Source: Streptomyces sp. TLI_235 (GTDB lineage Bacteria > Actinomycetota > Actinomycetes > Streptomycetales > Streptomycetaceae). Taken from it: a stretch of DNA of 64,000 nucleotides. Below, piece after piece: positions 25,331-34,488 of this stretch. Every line of letters begins with the position of its first letter. Position 1 is the first letter of the stretch. The stretch covers positions 2,480,001-2,544,000 of the forward strand of contig NSGV01000001.1 in the NCBI GenBank assembly GCA_002300355.1. The letters are read 5' to 3'. A program made the position numbers and the translations under genes. Below the pieces are notes generated by a model that had not been told where the DNA came from, searched no databases, and saw only the letters and a list, made by a program, of their open reading frames with translations.

Positions 25331-27685
25331 CTACCCCTGCGGACCGCCGACGGCACCGGGGCTACTGCCTCCGGTGAACGCCGCGGACCGGCCGTGCATT
25401 CCCCACGATGGTCGCACGCCCCCCTCGGCCGGGTCACCCCCATTTCGCCCCGCGGCGACCTCCGCGGCACCGGTGTGCGGGTCGGTGCCGGCGCCGTCGT
25501 GGCCCTCCTCGCGCGGGGCGCCGAGCCGGTAGACGTCGTACACGCCGGGGACGCGGAGCATCGCGCGCATCACCGCGGGCAGTGTCTCGGCGCCGGGCAG
25601 TTCGACCGTGTAGCTGTGCCGGACCCGCAGGTCGCGCGGGGGTTCGACGTCGGCGGAGAAGATGCCGACGCCCTCGCCGGAGATGGCGGCGGTGAGGTCG
25701 GCGAGCAGCCGGGGGCGGTTCAGCGCCTCGGCCTGCAGGGCGACCCGGTAGCCGTTCGACGGGACGGCGCCGGGGATCCAGGTGAGCCGGAGCGGGCCGC
25801 GGCCGTCCTCGCGCATCCGCTCGCCGACCGGGCAGCCGGTGCGGTGCACGGCGACCGCGCCGCCGCGGATCGGGAAGCCGGTCACCGCGTCCGGGGGTAC
25901 CGGGGTGCAGCAGCGGGCGAGCCGGACGGGTGTGCCGGGCCGGCCGGCCACGGCGACCGGGGTGCGGCCGCGGGCGGCGGCCGGCTGCGGCTGGGGTTGC
26001 GGTGGGGGCGCGGGGCGGCCGTCGGCGGGGCCGGTCTCCACCGCCGGGGCGGCGTCCGGGCGGGCCAGCCAGCGTTCGATGGCGAGCCTGGCGGCGGGGG
26101 TGCGGGCGTGCTCCAGCCAGGCGGCGGCGGGGCCGGGCGGCTCGCCGGTCGGGGCGGTCAGCACCGCCACCATGTCGCCGTCGCGCAGCACGGTGGAGAG
26201 GGTGGCGAGCCGGCCGTTGACCCGGGCGCCGATACATCGGTGGCCGGTCTCCTCGCCGAGCAGGTAGGCGGCGTCCACGCCCGTGGCGCCGACCGGCAGG
26301 TGGAGGGTGTCGCCGTCCTCGGTGACGACGGTGATCTCGCCGTCGTCGGCGAGGGTGTCGCGCAGGGTCGACCAGAACGCGTCCGGGTCCGGGGTCTCCT
26401 GCTGCCAGGCGAGCAGCCGGCTGAGCCAGCCCGGTCTCGCCGGGTCGGTGCGGTCGAGTTCGTCGCCGCCGGCCGGGCCCGCGGGGGCGGGCCGGTCGGC
26501 CGGCTGGTGCGGGTCGCCGAGCGCGACCACGCCGAACTCGGCCACCCGGTGCATCTGCCGGGTGCGGACCAGTACCTCGGCCACCTCGCCGCCGGGCAGC
26601 TGCACCGCGGTGTGCAGCGACTGGTAGAGGTTGAACTTGGGGGCCGCCACGAAGTCCTTGAACTCGCCGGGCAGCGGCGTCCAGCAGGTGTGCAGCTCGC
26701 CGAGGACGGCGTAGCAGTCCGCGTTCTCCTCGACGACCACGAGCAGCCGGCCGAAGTCGGCGGGCTGCAGCGCCTGCGGCCGCCCGTCCGCTCCGGCCGC
26801 GGCGGCCCGCTTGAGCATCACCCGGTGCACCGAGACGCAGTGCTGGGGGCGGACGGTGACCTCGGCGGCGACGCCGGCCTCGGCGAGCTGGCGGGCGAGT
26901 GTCTCGGCGAAGGGCTGCAGCAGCTCCTCCGGCCGGGCCTCGTGGGCGGCGACCACGGCCCGCGTCCGGGCGTACTCCTCCGGGTGGAGGGTGGCGAAGA
27001 CGATGTCCTCGAGCTCGGTCTTGAGCACCTGGATGCCGAGGCGTTCGGCGAGCGGGATGAGCACGTCCCGGGTGACCTTGGCGATCCGTACTCGGCTGGC
27101 GGGCTTCATGTGCCGGATGGTGCGCATGTTGTGCAGCCGGTCGGCGAGCTTGATCACCATCACCCGGACGTCGTCGCCGGTGGCGACGAGCATCTTGCGG
27201 AAGGTCTCGGCCTCGGCGGCGGCGCCGAAGTCGACCTTCTCCAGTTTGGTGACGCCGTCGACCAGATAGGCCACCTCGGGGCCGAAGTCCGCGGCGACCT
27301 GATCGAGCGTCACCTCGGTGTCCTCGACGGTGTCGTGCAGCAGCGAGGCCACCAGGGTGGTGGTCTCCGCGCCGAGTTGGGCGAGGATCATGGTGACGGC
27401 GAGCGGGTGCGTGATGTACGGCTCGCCGCTCTTGCGGACCTGGCCGCGATGGCCCTCCTCGGCGAGCCGGTAGGCGCGGGCGAGCAGGGCGAGATCGGCC
27501 TGCGGGTGGTGGCGCCGGTGTGCCTGCACGATCGGCTCGATCGCGTCCGGGACGGGGGCGCGGCCGGTGGCGAGCACGGCGGCGCGGCCCGCACGGGTGA
27601 GGGCGCCACGGCTCAGCCTGCCGAGCGGCCGCCTGGGGGCGGCGCCGGGCTGAGCGGTCTCGATCGGTCCTGCTTCGATGGCCAT
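25331..27685 (-). CDS. rshA: RelA/SpoT homologue RshA with degenerate synthetase motifs
   Basis: A 784-residue long RSH protein. An intact HD hydrolase domain (THPLAVTMIL ... HDTVEDT near residue 117; KLADRLHNMRT) is followed by a synthetase domain (about 270-400), TGS (about 440-500) and a C-terminal ACT domain. The synthetase domain keeps GEFKDFVAAPKFNLYQSLHT, but the usual [G]RPKHxYSIxxKM reads RPQHCVSVHRVM, IRV reads LLV and EVQIRT reads EVLVRT. Hydrolysis of (p)ppGpp is therefore secure and synthesis doubtful from sequence. I chose the ATG at 27685 behind GGAGG-N5. It corresponds to the second Streptomyces RSH, located next to hflX and dapF. Confidence 0.94.
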   Translation of the reverse strand: MAIEAGPIETAQPGAAPRRPLGRLSRGALTRAGRAAVLATGRAPVPDAIEPIVQAHRRHHPQADLALLARAYRLAEEGHRGQVRKSGEPYITHPLAVTMILAQLGAETTTLVASLLHDTVEDTEVTLDQVAADFGPEVAYLVDGVTKLEKVDFGAAAEAETFRKMLVATGDDVRVMVIKLADRLHNMRTIRHMKPASRVRIAKVTRDVLIPLAERLGIQVLKTELEDIVFATLHPEEYARTRAVVAAHEARPEELLQPFAETLARQLAEAGVAAEVTVRPQHCVSVHRVMLKRAAAAGADGRPQALQPADFGRLLVVVEENADCYAVLGELHTCWTPLPGEFKDFVAAPKFNLYQSLHTAVQLPGGEVAEVLVRTRQMHRVAEFGVVALGDPHQPADRPAPAGPAGGDELDRTDPARPGWLSRLLAWQQETPDPDAFWSTLRDTLADDGEITVVTEDGDTLHLPVGATGVDAAYLLGEETGHRCIGARVNGRLATLSTVLRDGDMVAVLTAPTGEPPGPAAAWLEHARTPAARLAIERWLARPDAAPAVETGPADGRPAPPPQPQPQPAAARGRTPVAVAGRPGTPVRLARCCTPVPPDAVTGFPIRGGAVAVHRTGCPVGERMREDGRGPLRLTWIPGAVPSNGYRVALQAEALNRPRLLADLTAAISGEGVGIFSADVEPPRDLRVRHSYTVELPGAETLPAVMRAMLRVPGVYDVYRLGAPREEGHDGAGTDPHTGAAEVAAGRNGGDPAEGGVRPSWGMHGRSAAFTGGSSPGAVGGPQG

Positions 27686-27900
27686 CCGCACCTCCGGCAG
27701 CGATCACCGGAGCGGCCTCCCGACCCGGTGGTCCATGCTACCGAGGACAACACGATCCGCGACGCAATGCCCCCGGTCCGTGACCAGGATCACCCGATCG
27801 GGCGGATTCGCCCGCGACCGAAACGGGAAAACACGGCGCTCCGGCGGGAGCTGACGGGCCGCCGGTCCGATTCGTCCACGGACGAACCGCCGGCCGGAGC

Positions 27901-27929
27901 GCCCCGACGGGACGTCGGACCGTCGGGGC
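27901..27929 (-). terminator. terminator after dapF
   Basis: GCCCCGACGG (27901-27910) pairs perfectly with CCGTCGGGGC (27920-27929) around a 9-base loop, 12 bases past the dapF stop on the minus strand. The remainder up to rshA should contain the rshA promoter, but I could not place one. Confidence 0.75.
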
Positions 27930-27941
27930 CGGGGCGCCGGA

Positions 27942-28871
27942 TCAGGCCTCGGCGCGGGCCAGCCAGGCGGGGTCGAGGGTGCCGGAGGCGACGATCTCGG
28001 CGGGGCCGGTCATCTCCACCCGGCCGTCCGGGAACTCCTCGATCACCAGGCGGCCGCCGGGCACGTCCACGGTGTGGCGGACGGCCTCGCCGGTGGCCGC
28101 CGGGTCGAGCCCGTCGCGGCGGGCGGTGGCGACCGCCACCGCGCAGGCGCCGGTGCCGCAGGAGCGGGTCTCGCCGGAGCCGCGCTCGTGCACCCGCATC
28201 GCCACGTGCCGCGGGCCGCGGTCGACCACGAACTCGACGTTCACGCCGTCCGGGTAGACGCCCTCGGGGGCGGTGTGCGGCGCGGAGAAGAGGTCTCCGG
28301 CGTCGTCCAGGCCGTCGACGAAGGCGACCGCGTGCGGGTTGCCCATGTTGACGTTGAGGGCGGGCCAGGTCTTCGCGCCGACCGAGACCTCGATGCCGTC
28401 CGGGCCGGGGAGCAGGGCGCGGCCCATGTCGACGGTGACCTCGCCGGGAGCGTCCTCGGGGGTGTCGGCGACCCGTGCCTGCCGGACACCGGCGCGGGTG
28501 GCGATCGCGATCGGGCCCGGCTTCGCCAGCCCGGACCGGACCAGGTAGTGGGCGAACACCCGCACGCCGTTGCCGCACATCTCGGCGATCGAGCCGTCGG
28601 AGTTGCGGTAGTCCATGAACCACTCGGCCTCGCCGGCCAGGTGGGCGGCGGCCGGGTCGGCGGCGGAGCGCACCACCCGCAGCACACCGTCCGCACCGAT
28701 GCCCGCGCGCCGGTCGCACAGCCGGGCCACGGCGGCCGGGCCGAGGTCGAGGCGGCCGTCCGGGTCGGGGACGATCACGAAGTCGTTCTGCGTGCCGTGG
28801 CCCTTGAGGAAGGGGAGGCCGGGCGTGGCGGGTGCGGGAACGGCGGGTGCGGGAGTGGTGGGTGCGCTCAC
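27942..28871 (-). CDS. dapF: diaminopimelate epimerase
   Basis: A 309-residue DapF that interconverts LL- and meso-diaminopimelate for lysine and peptidoglycan. The two catalytic cysteines are in EMCGNGVR (about residue 97) and RSCGTGACAVA (about 237), and KGHGTQNDFVI begins the domain. The start is the GTG at 28871 (MSAPTTPAP). It has no good ribosome-binding site, so the first 15 or so residues are uncertain. It lies 17 bases downstream of a small membrane-protein gene and is probably co-transcribed with it. Confidence 0.95.
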   Translation of the reverse strand: MSAPTTPAPAVPAPATPGLPFLKGHGTQNDFVIVPDPDGRLDLGPAAVARLCDRRAGIGADGVLRVVRSAADPAAAHLAGEAEWFMDYRNSDGSIAEMCGNGVRVFAHYLVRSGLAKPGPIAIATRAGVRQARVADTPEDAPGEVTVDMGRALLPGPDGIEVSVGAKTWPALNVNMGNPHAVAFVDGLDDAGDLFSAPHTAPEGVYPDGVNVEFVVDRGPRHVAMRVHERGSGETRSCGTGACAVAVATARRDGLDPAATGEAVRHTVDVPGGRLVIEEFPDGRVEMTGPAEIVASGTLDPAWLARAEA

Positions 28872-28888
28872 AGAGCCGATGGTACTGA

Positions 28889-29359
28889 TCAGCCGCGCAG
28901 GTGGACGACCCGCCAGAGGGCCAGCGCGACGGCCGTGCCCGCGATCAGCGTGTAGGCGACGATCGCCCGCCAGCTCGCCCGGGTGCCGCTGCCGCGCCGG
29001 GGCAGCCCCGGCCACTTGTAGCCGGCCCGCCGGGCGGCCATCGCGCCCCAGCCGCCGGAGGCCGCGGTGAGCAGCAGGCCGAGCATGCCGATCATCGAGG
29101 AGGCGGCGTCGCCGGAGAAGGCCAGCGGGAAGGCGAACATCAGGGAGCCGAAGGTGGCCATCAGCACGATCGGCAGCAGTTGCCACCAGCGCAGTCTGCG
29201 GCGCGGTCTGATCTCGCGCTCGTGCACCACGCCGGGGGCGGCGAGGTCCTCGATGGCGGGCAGCGCGATCGCGTAGGAGGTGGGCACCACGAGCTCCGGC
29301 AGCACCTGCCCGGTGCTGGGCCTGAGCTCCTCGGTTTCGGGGCCGGTACCCGTCGACAC
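28889..29359 (-). CDS. small integral membrane protein of unknown function
   Basis: A 156-residue protein with a cytoplasmic N-terminal stretch and three predicted membrane helices: WWQLLPIVLMATFGSLMFAF, MIGMLGLLLTAAS and AIVAYTLIAGTAVALALW. A basic RPRRRLR precedes the first helix and sets topology. The GTG at 29359 has GGGAGG 4 bases upstream. It is immediately upstream of dapF on the same strand. I do not recognise the family. Confidence 0.7.
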   Translation of the reverse strand: MSTGTGPETEELRPSTGQVLPELVVPTSYAIALPAIEDLAAPGVVHEREIRPRRRLRWWQLLPIVLMATFGSLMFAFPLAFSGDAASSMIGMLGLLLTAASGGWGAMAARRAGYKWPGLPRRGSGTRASWRAIVAYTLIAGTAVALALWRVVHLRG

Positions 29360-29678
29360 GCGGCCTCCCCTGACGGATCGACACGAGTTCACGGACTCGT
29401 GAACGGTGAAGCCGGCCCGCGCAGGCCGACCCCTGGTACTGACGATGATGGCATGTCCAAGGTTGCCGACAGGGCGTCGCACGGGGTCTCCGGGTGATCC
29501 GTGGCCATGACGTGATCCGGCTGTAACCGCCGGTTCGTCGTGCACCTGCCGCTGCGTGCGCAGCTGCACGAACGACATGGCCGGTTTCTGCCCTTCGGGA
29601 CCCTGCGGGATGCCGCCGCGTCGCCGCCGCGGGTCACCGGACGGCGGCACGAGGGGGGCCGCCGGACACGGCCGCGGG
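29360..29678. other. 319-base gap upstream of dapF operon, no gene recognised
   Basis: Between the membrane-protein start and the miaA stop, both on the minus strand. It should contain the promoter of the membrane protein-dapF pair. An imperfect inverted repeat (GTTCGTCGTGCACCTG near 29536 against CAGCTGCACGAAC near 29562) could be the miaA terminator. A possible small minus-strand frame beginning MSFVQLRT near 29578 has no ribosome-binding site and I do not call it. Confidence 0.5.
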
Positions 29679-30611
29679 TCAGGCGCCGACCAGCTCCAGC
29701 GAGCGGGTCAGGAGGTCGACGGGGTCGGCGCCGGCCGGGCGGTCCAGCCAGTGGATGCGGTCGTCGCGGCGGAACCAGGACTCCTGTCGGCGGGCGAACC
29801 GCCGGGTGGCGCGGACGGTCTCGGCGCGGGCCTCGTCCTCGGTGCACTCGCCGGCGAAGAAGGCGAGCACCTGCTGGTAGCCCAGCGCCCGCGAGGCGGT
29901 CTTGCCGCCGCGCAGCCCCGCCTTCTCCAACTCCCTTACCTCGTCGAGGAGTCCGGCCTGCCACATGCGGTCGACCCGCAGCTCGATCCGTTCGTCCAGC
30001 TCGGGGCGGGGCACCCGGACGCCGATCTGCACGGTGTCGTAGACCGCGGTGTGGCCGGGCAGGTTGGCGGTGAACGGCCGGCCGGTGATCTCGATGACCT
30101 CCAGCGCCCGGACGATCCGCCGGCCGTTGCTCGCGAGGATCGCGGCGGCGGCGGCCGGGTCCAGCTCGGCGAGCCGGCGGTGCAGCGCCCCGGAGCCGTT
30201 TTCGGCCAGCTCGGTCTCGAGTCGGACGCGCACGGACGGATCGGTGCCGGGGAACTCCATCTCGTCCACGGCGGCCCGCACGTACAGGCCGGAGCCGCCG
30301 ACCAGGACGGGCGTGCGGCCTGCCGCGAGCAGCCGGTCGATCTCGGCGCGGGCCAGCCGCTGGTACTCGGCGACGCTGGCGGCCTCGGTGACGTCCCAGA
30401 TGTCCAGCAGGTGGTGCGGAACTCCGCCGCGCTCGGCCCCGGTGAGTTTGGCGGTGCCGATGTCCATGCCCCGGTAGAGCTGCATCGAGTCGGTGTTGAC
30501 CACCTCGCCGCCGAGGGCCTGGGCGAGGGCAACGGCGAGGTCCGACTTGCCGGCGGCGGTGGCGCCGACCACGGAGACGACGCGGGAGGGGACGGGGCTG
30601 GAGCTGCTCAC
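29679..30611 (-). CDS. miaA: tRNA dimethylallyltransferase MiaA
   Basis: A 310-residue enzyme that adds an isopentenyl group to A37 of tRNAs reading U-first codons. Motifs are the P-loop GATAAGKSD, DSMQLYRGMDIGTAKL, GGSGLYVRAAVD and the C-terminal RRFARRQESWFRRD. The start is a GTG at 30611. Its product is the substrate of MiaB, encoded 1.3 kb away, so the two genes act in sequence to make ms2i6A. It is divergent from the Rv0909-like gene. Confidence 0.97.
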   Translation of the reverse strand: MSSSSPVPSRVVSVVGATAAGKSDLAVALAQALGGEVVNTDSMQLYRGMDIGTAKLTGAERGGVPHHLLDIWDVTEAASVAEYQRLARAEIDRLLAAGRTPVLVGGSGLYVRAAVDEMEFPGTDPSVRVRLETELAENGSGALHRRLAELDPAAAAAILASNGRRIVRALEVIEITGRPFTANLPGHTAVYDTVQIGVRVPRPELDERIELRVDRMWQAGLLDEVRELEKAGLRGGKTASRALGYQQVLAFFAGECTEDEARAETVRATRRFARRQESWFRRDDRIHWLDRPAGADPVDLLTRSLELVGA

Positions 30612-30774
30612 CCGCCCAGTCTCCCAAACCCTGCGGCGGACGTCGCACAGCCGTATCGTTTTGTCCGATTGCGCCCGGTTTGCCGCGGAGAACATCAGGG
30701 CACATCCGAGCGTTGGAGGAGATGGGACACCGGCCCGCGGGGTCCGGCCCTCCCACCGGACGAGGAGACCAGCC

Positions 30775-31005
30775 ATGGGACTGAAGGACAGCCTCAAGGT
30801 CAAGGCCGACGAGCTCAAGGTCAAGGCGAGCGAACTCACCGGCCGGCACGAGGAGAAGATCGACAACGCCGTCGACAAGACCGGCGAGGCCGTCGACAAG
30901 GCGACCAAGCACAAGTACCACGAGAAGATCGAGCACGGCACGGCCAAGGCCAAGCACCTGGTGAACGACTTCGCCACCAAGCCGGGCGAGGGCGGGGCCT
31001 CGTGA
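30775..31005 (+). CDS. Rv0909/antitoxin-like small protein
   Basis: A 76-residue, highly charged protein of the Rv0909 (MT0933-like) family, annotated in databases as antitoxin. It is Lys/Asp-rich with heptad-like helices (SLKVKADELKVKASEL, IDNAVDKTGEAVDKATKHKY). The ATG has GAGGAG 7 bases upstream. No toxin gene is next to it, so a toxin-antitoxin role is not supported here. A general stress or nucleoid-like function is possible. It lies between divergent miaA and a convergent LigB-like gene. Confidence 0.85.
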   Translation: MGLKDSLKVKADELKVKASELTGRHEEKIDNAVDKTGEAVDKATKHKYHEKIEHGTAKAKHLVNDFATKPGEGGAS

Positions 31006-31006
31006 A

Positions 31007-31030
31007 CCGGCCGGCGCGGGTGCCGGCCGG
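31007..31030. terminator. terminator between convergent genes
   Basis: CCGGCCGGC-GCGGGT-GCCGGCCGG gives a perfect 9-bp stem directly after the Rv0909-like stop codon and just before the stop of the convergent LigB-like gene. Confidence 0.7.
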
Positions 31031-31039
31031 GGCCCGGGC

Positions 31040-31738
31040 TCAGCGCCAGGAGGCCACCAGGTAGCCGACGCCGTACGGGGCCTCGTCGTGGAGCAGCCGG
31101 CCGCTCAGGCCCGCGCCCTCCGCGGCTCCGGCCAGCACCTGCCAGGGCGCTCGCCCGTCGGCCTGCAGCTCGGCCGAGAGCTGCGGGTCGAGGGCGGCCA
31201 GCGCGGCGGTGTCGGCCGTGGCCAGGGCGGCGGCCGCCGCGGCGTCGTACGCCTCGGACCGCTCGTCCCAGTAGCCCGGGGCCTTCACCGAACGGCAGGC
31301 GCTGCCGCCGCCCAGCACCAGCAGGCCGACCCGGTCCGCGAGGTCGGCCAGGCCCTTGCCCAGACCGGCCAGGCGGTCGGGGGCGGTGTCTGGGCGGACG
31401 GCGCAGGCGTGCGCGGGCAGGTCGGCGCCCGCCTCGGCCAGCAGCCAGGCCCCGACGGTGAGCGAGGGGGCGAGTTCGGGGCCGGACACCTCGGGGGCCG
31501 GCAGCCGCACCGCGAGGTCCACCCCGTAGCGGCGCAGCGATCCGGCGCCGCCCTCCGTCCAGACCTGCGCCTTCGGGCCCGTACCGACCAGGACGATCAG
31601 CTCCGCGCCCGACCCGAGCAGCTCCCCCACCGCCTCGGCACAGGCGGCCCGCAGCCCGTCCAGCTCGGGCGCGGCACCGGCCGCCACCTCCGGAACGATC
31701 AACGGCGGACAGGGGCACACGGCGGCGGCAACCAGCAT
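31040..31738 (-). CDS. class III extradiol dioxygenase-like (LigB superfamily) protein
   Basis: A 232-residue protein whose opening (MLVAAAVCPCPPLIVPEV) and middle (GLLVLGGGSACRSVKAPGYWDERSEAYD) match an actinobacterial LigB-superfamily group. The N-terminal histidine of true extradiol dioxygenases appears replaced by the Cys-Pro motif, so iron binding and catalysis are doubtful. The ATG at 31738 has no ribosome-binding site, but TAGAGT ends 7 bases before it, so a leaderless transcript is likely. An in-frame GTG at 31747 is the alternative. The function is unknown, and the position between miaA and miaB is conserved in relatives as far as I recall. Confidence 0.72.
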   Translation of the reverse strand: MLVAAAVCPCPPLIVPEVAAGAAPELDGLRAACAEAVGELLGSGAELIVLVGTGPKAQVWTEGGAGSLRRYGVDLAVRLPAPEVSGPELAPSLTVGAWLLAEAGADLPAHACAVRPDTAPDRLAGLGKGLADLADRVGLLVLGGGSACRSVKAPGYWDERSEAYDAAAAAALATADTAALAALDPQLSAELQADGRAPWQVLAGAAEGAGLSGRLLHDEAPYGVGYLVASWR

Positions 31739-31798
31739 GTCGATCACTCTAGTCGGCAAGCCCCCGGCGCAGGTCGGGCCGAGCCCGAACACGGGTGT

Positions 31799-31827
31799 GT
31801 GGGGGGCACCCACGAGGTGCCCCCCAC
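31799..31827 (-). terminator. terminator after miaB
   Basis: GTGGGGGGCACC (31799-31810) and its exact complement (31816-31827) with a 5-base loop, 37 bases past the miaB stop on the minus strand. A second, smaller hairpin (ACCCC-TCT-CGGGGT-like) lies between it and miaB. Confidence 0.85.
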
Positions 31828-31863
31828 GCGTACGGGTCACCCCTCTCGGGGTCTCCCGGACCG

Positions 31864-33351
31864 TCAGTCGCAGCCGCAGCCCGGTGCGGCCGCCGGGGCG
31901 GGTGCCGGGGCGCCGATGGTGGGGATGCCGAGCATCACGCCGGCCGGCTTGGCTGCCGGGGCGGCCTGCCGCTTCTCCCAGGCGTCGCCGGCGCGGGTCC
32001 GCCGGACGGCGATCGGGGTGCCCTCCGCGAGGAGGTGGTGCGGGGCGGCGTAGGTGATCTCGACGGTGACCATGTCGCCGGGGCGGACGCCCTCCGCGGG
32101 CCGGGTGAAGTGCACCAGCCGGTTGTCCGGGGCGCGGCCGGAGAGCCGGTCCGTCCGGTCGTCCTTCTTGCCCTCGCCCTCCGCGACGAGGATCTCCAGC
32201 CGCCGGCCGACCTGCTTCTTGTTCTCCTCCCAGGAGATCTCCTCCTGGAGGGCGATCAGCCGGTCGTAGCGCTCCTGGACGACCGCCTTCGGGATCTGGT
32301 CGGCCATCTCGGCGGCCGGGGTACCGGGCCGCTTGGAGTACTGGAAGGTGAAGGCGTTGGCGAAGCGGGCCTCGCGGACGACGTGCAGGGTCTGCTCGAA
32401 GTCCTCGTCGGTCTCGCCGGGGAAGCCCACGATGATGTCGGTGGAGATCGCCGCGTCCGGCATGGCCTCGCGGACCTTGCGGATGATGTCGAGGTAGCGG
32501 GCCTGCCGGTAGGAGCGCCGCATCGCCTTGAGCACGGTGTCCGAGCCGGACTGCAGCGGCATGTGCAGCTGGTGCATCACGTTCGGGGTCTCGGCCATCG
32601 CGGCGATCACGTCGTCGGTGAAGTCCCGCGGGTGGGGCGAGGTGAAGCGGACCCGCTCCAGGCCCTCGATCCCGCCGCAGGCGCGCAGCAGCTTGGAGAA
32701 GGCCTCACGGTCGCCCAGGTCGGAGCCGTAGGAGTTGACGTTCTGGCCGAGCAGGGTGACCTCGACGACGCCCTCGGCGACCAGCGCCTCGACCTCGGCG
32801 AGGATGTCGCCGGGGCGGCGGTCCTCCTCCTTGCCGCGCAGCGCGGGGACGATGCAGAAGGTGCAGGTGTTGTTGCAGCCCACCGAGATCGCGACCCACG
32901 CGGCGTAGGCGGACTCGCGGCGGGTGGGCAGGGTGGAGGGGAAGGTCTCCAGCGACTCGAGGATCTCGACCTGGGCCTGCTCCTCGACCCGGGCCCGCTC
33001 GAGGAGGGCGGGGAGGTGACCGATGTTGTGGGTGCCGAAGACGACGTCGACCCAGGGAGCCTTGCGGACGATGGTGTCGCGGTCCTTCTGGGCGAGGCAG
33101 CCGCCGACGGCGATCTGCATGCCCCGGTGCTGCTGCTTGACCGGTGCCAGCCGGCCCAGGTTGCCGTACAGCTTGTTGTCGGCGTTCTCGCGGACCGCGC
33201 AGGTGTTGAAGACCACCAGGTCCGGATCGGCGTCCTGGCCGGCCTTCGCGTAGCCGGCCTCTTCCAGCAGGCCGGACAGCCGCTCGGAGTCGTGGACGTT
33301 CATCTGGCAGCCGTACGTGACGACCTTGTAAGTTCGCAAGCTCTCCTCCAT
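31864..33351 (-). CDS. miaB: tRNA methylthiotransferase MiaB
   Basis: A 495-residue radical-SAM enzyme that adds the 2-methylthio group to i6A37. The N-terminal iron-sulfur cysteines are in [21 protein letters not shown] and VGGCLAQKD. The radical-SAM motif is CNNTCTFC (about residue 160). A TRAM domain follows, then an Ala/Pro-rich tail ending GCGCD. The start is the ATG at 33351. It partners functionally with miaA. It is divergent from the TAXI gene, with 72 bases between the starts. Confidence 0.97.
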   Translation of the reverse strand: MEESLRTYKVVTYGCQMNVHDSERLSGLLEEAGYAKAGQDADPDLVVFNTCAVRENADNKLYGNLGRLAPVKQQHRGMQIAVGGCLAQKDRDTIVRKAPWVDVVFGTHNIGHLPALLERARVEEQAQVEILESLETFPSTLPTRRESAYAAWVAISVGCNNTCTFCIVPALRGKEEDRRPGDILAEVEALVAEGVVEVTLLGQNVNSYGSDLGDREAFSKLLRACGGIEGLERVRFTSPHPRDFTDDVIAAMAETPNVMHQLHMPLQSGSDTVLKAMRRSYRQARYLDIIRKVREAMPDAAISTDIIVGFPGETDEDFEQTLHVVREARFANAFTFQYSKRPGTPAAEMADQIPKAVVQERYDRLIALQEEISWEENKKQVGRRLEILVAEGEGKKDDRTDRLSGRAPDNRLVHFTRPAEGVRPGDMVTVEITYAAPHHLLAEGTPIAVRRTRAGDAWEKRQAAPAAKPAGVMLGIPTIGAPAPAPAAAPGCGCD

Positions 33352-33423
33352 ACCCACGACAGCAAGGGTACGGGCAGTGGGACGGCCCTCCCGCCGGGCC
33401 GCCGGGCCTGGCAGTATCCCTGC

Positions 33424-34449
33424 ATGGCCCAGTCCTCGATACCTGCCCGGTTCGGTGCCGCCGTGCGCCGCTCCGCCCGCCGCCGGCCGGTGCCGATCGG
33501 CCTGGCGCTGCTGCTCGTGGCGGGCGCCCTGACCGGATGGTGGCTGTCCTCCCGTTCGGGGCCCGACTACCCGAAGGGCGAGATCGGCTTCTCGACCGGT
33601 GTGCAGCGCGGCGTCTACGACCGCTACGGGCAGCTGCTGCGCGGCTACGTGTCCACCGCGATGCCGGGGGTGCGGATGCGCCTGGACAACTCGCAGGGCT
33701 CGGTGGACAACCTGGAGCGGGTGGCGGCCGGGGAGGACGACTTCGCGATCGCGACGGCGGACTCGGTGGCGGGCTTCAACAGCCCGTCCAAGTGGCGGCT
33801 GCGGGCGATCGCCCGGCTGTACGACGACTACCTGCAGCTGGTGGTGCCGGCCGACTCGCCGGTGCGGCGGACGGCCGACCTGCGGGGGCTGCGGGTCGGG
33901 GTGGGTCAGGAGAAGTCCGGCGTGAACCTGGTCACCCGCAAGCTGCTGGCCGCGGCCGGCCTCGACATCGACAAGGACGTCAAGCCCCGGCTGCTGGGCG
34001 TGGGCGACGCCGCCGACCAGCTGCGGGACGGGCAGATCGACGCGTTCTTCTGGTCCGGCGGGCTGCCGACCACGGCGCTCACCGACCTGTCGGAGCGCTT
34101 CCGGATCCGGATCGTGCCGCTGGCCGACCTCGCCGAGGCCCTGCACCAACAGGAGGGCGGCGGCACCGACGCGTACCGGGCGGCGACCATCCCGAAGGAC
34201 GCCTACCCGAAGGCGGAGCCGCCGGGCACCGCGGTGCCCACCGTGGCGGTGCCCAACCTGCTGGTCACCCGGGACGACGTCGACCCCGACCTGGTGCAGG
34301 GGGTGACCCGGGCGGTGATCGACAGCCGGGACACCATCGGCTCCCAGGTGCACGCCGCGCAGCTGGTCGACCTGCGCACCGCCGTCTACACCGACCCGCT
34401 GCCGCTGCACGAGGGTGCCCGGCGGTACTACACCTCGATCAAGCCCTGA
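33424..34449 (+). CDS. TAXI-family solute-binding protein, membrane-anchored
   Basis: A 341-residue TRAP-associated extracytoplasmic immunogenic (TAXI) binding protein. It begins with a basic segment and one membrane helix ([18 protein letters not shown], residues about 23-41) with no lipobox, so it is likely anchored. The periplasmic-type domain has typical motifs: [49 protein letters not shown] and [14 protein letters not shown]. In TRAP transporters this protein delivers ligand to DctQM-type permeases, but no permease gene is present. It converges on the gluK sensor kinase gene, which makes a sensing role worth testing. Confidence 0.85.
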   Translation: MAQSSIPARFGAAVRRSARRRPVPIGLALLLVAGALTGWWLSSRSGPDYPKGEIGFSTGVQRGVYDRYGQLLRGYVSTAMPGVRMRLDNSQGSVDNLERVAAGEDDFAIATADSVAGFNSPSKWRLRAIARLYDDYLQLVVPADSPVRRTADLRGLRVGVGQEKSGVNLVTRKLLAAAGLDIDKDVKPRLLGVGDAADQLRDGQIDAFFWSGGLPTTALTDLSERFRIRIVPLADLAEALHQQEGGGTDAYRAATIPKDAYPKAEPPGTAVPTVAVPNLLVTRDDVDPDLVQGVTRAVIDSRDTIGSQVHAAQLVDLRTAVYTDPLPLHEGARRYYTSIKP

Positions 34450-34456
34450 ATCGGCA

Positions 34457-34483
34457 GGCCCCTCCGTCACGACGGGGCGGGCC
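34457..34483. terminator. hairpin between the TAXI gene and gluK
   Basis: GGCCCCTCCGTC and GACGGGGCGGGCC pair around a 2-base AC turn with one wobble and one bulge. It lies between convergent stops 39 bases apart. Confidence 0.5.
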
Positions 34484-34488
34484 GGCCG

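Noticed and set aside
25205..28351. Very long plus-strand open frame (over 1000 codons) opposite hflX, rshA and dapF
   Set aside because: It is the antisense of three well-supported genes; the high GC content keeps shadow frames open. The protein is low-complexity Gly/Arg/Val-rich with no motif.
29470..29580. Small minus-strand frame (starting MSFVQLRT) between miaA and the membrane-protein gene
   Set aside because: No ribosome-binding site and it runs on into the next gene's frame without its own stop signal; not supported as a gene.
30775..31005. Toxin-antitoxin module at the Rv0909-like gene
   Set aside because: No toxin-like gene is adjacent; both neighbours are housekeeping or enzyme-like genes on the opposite strand.
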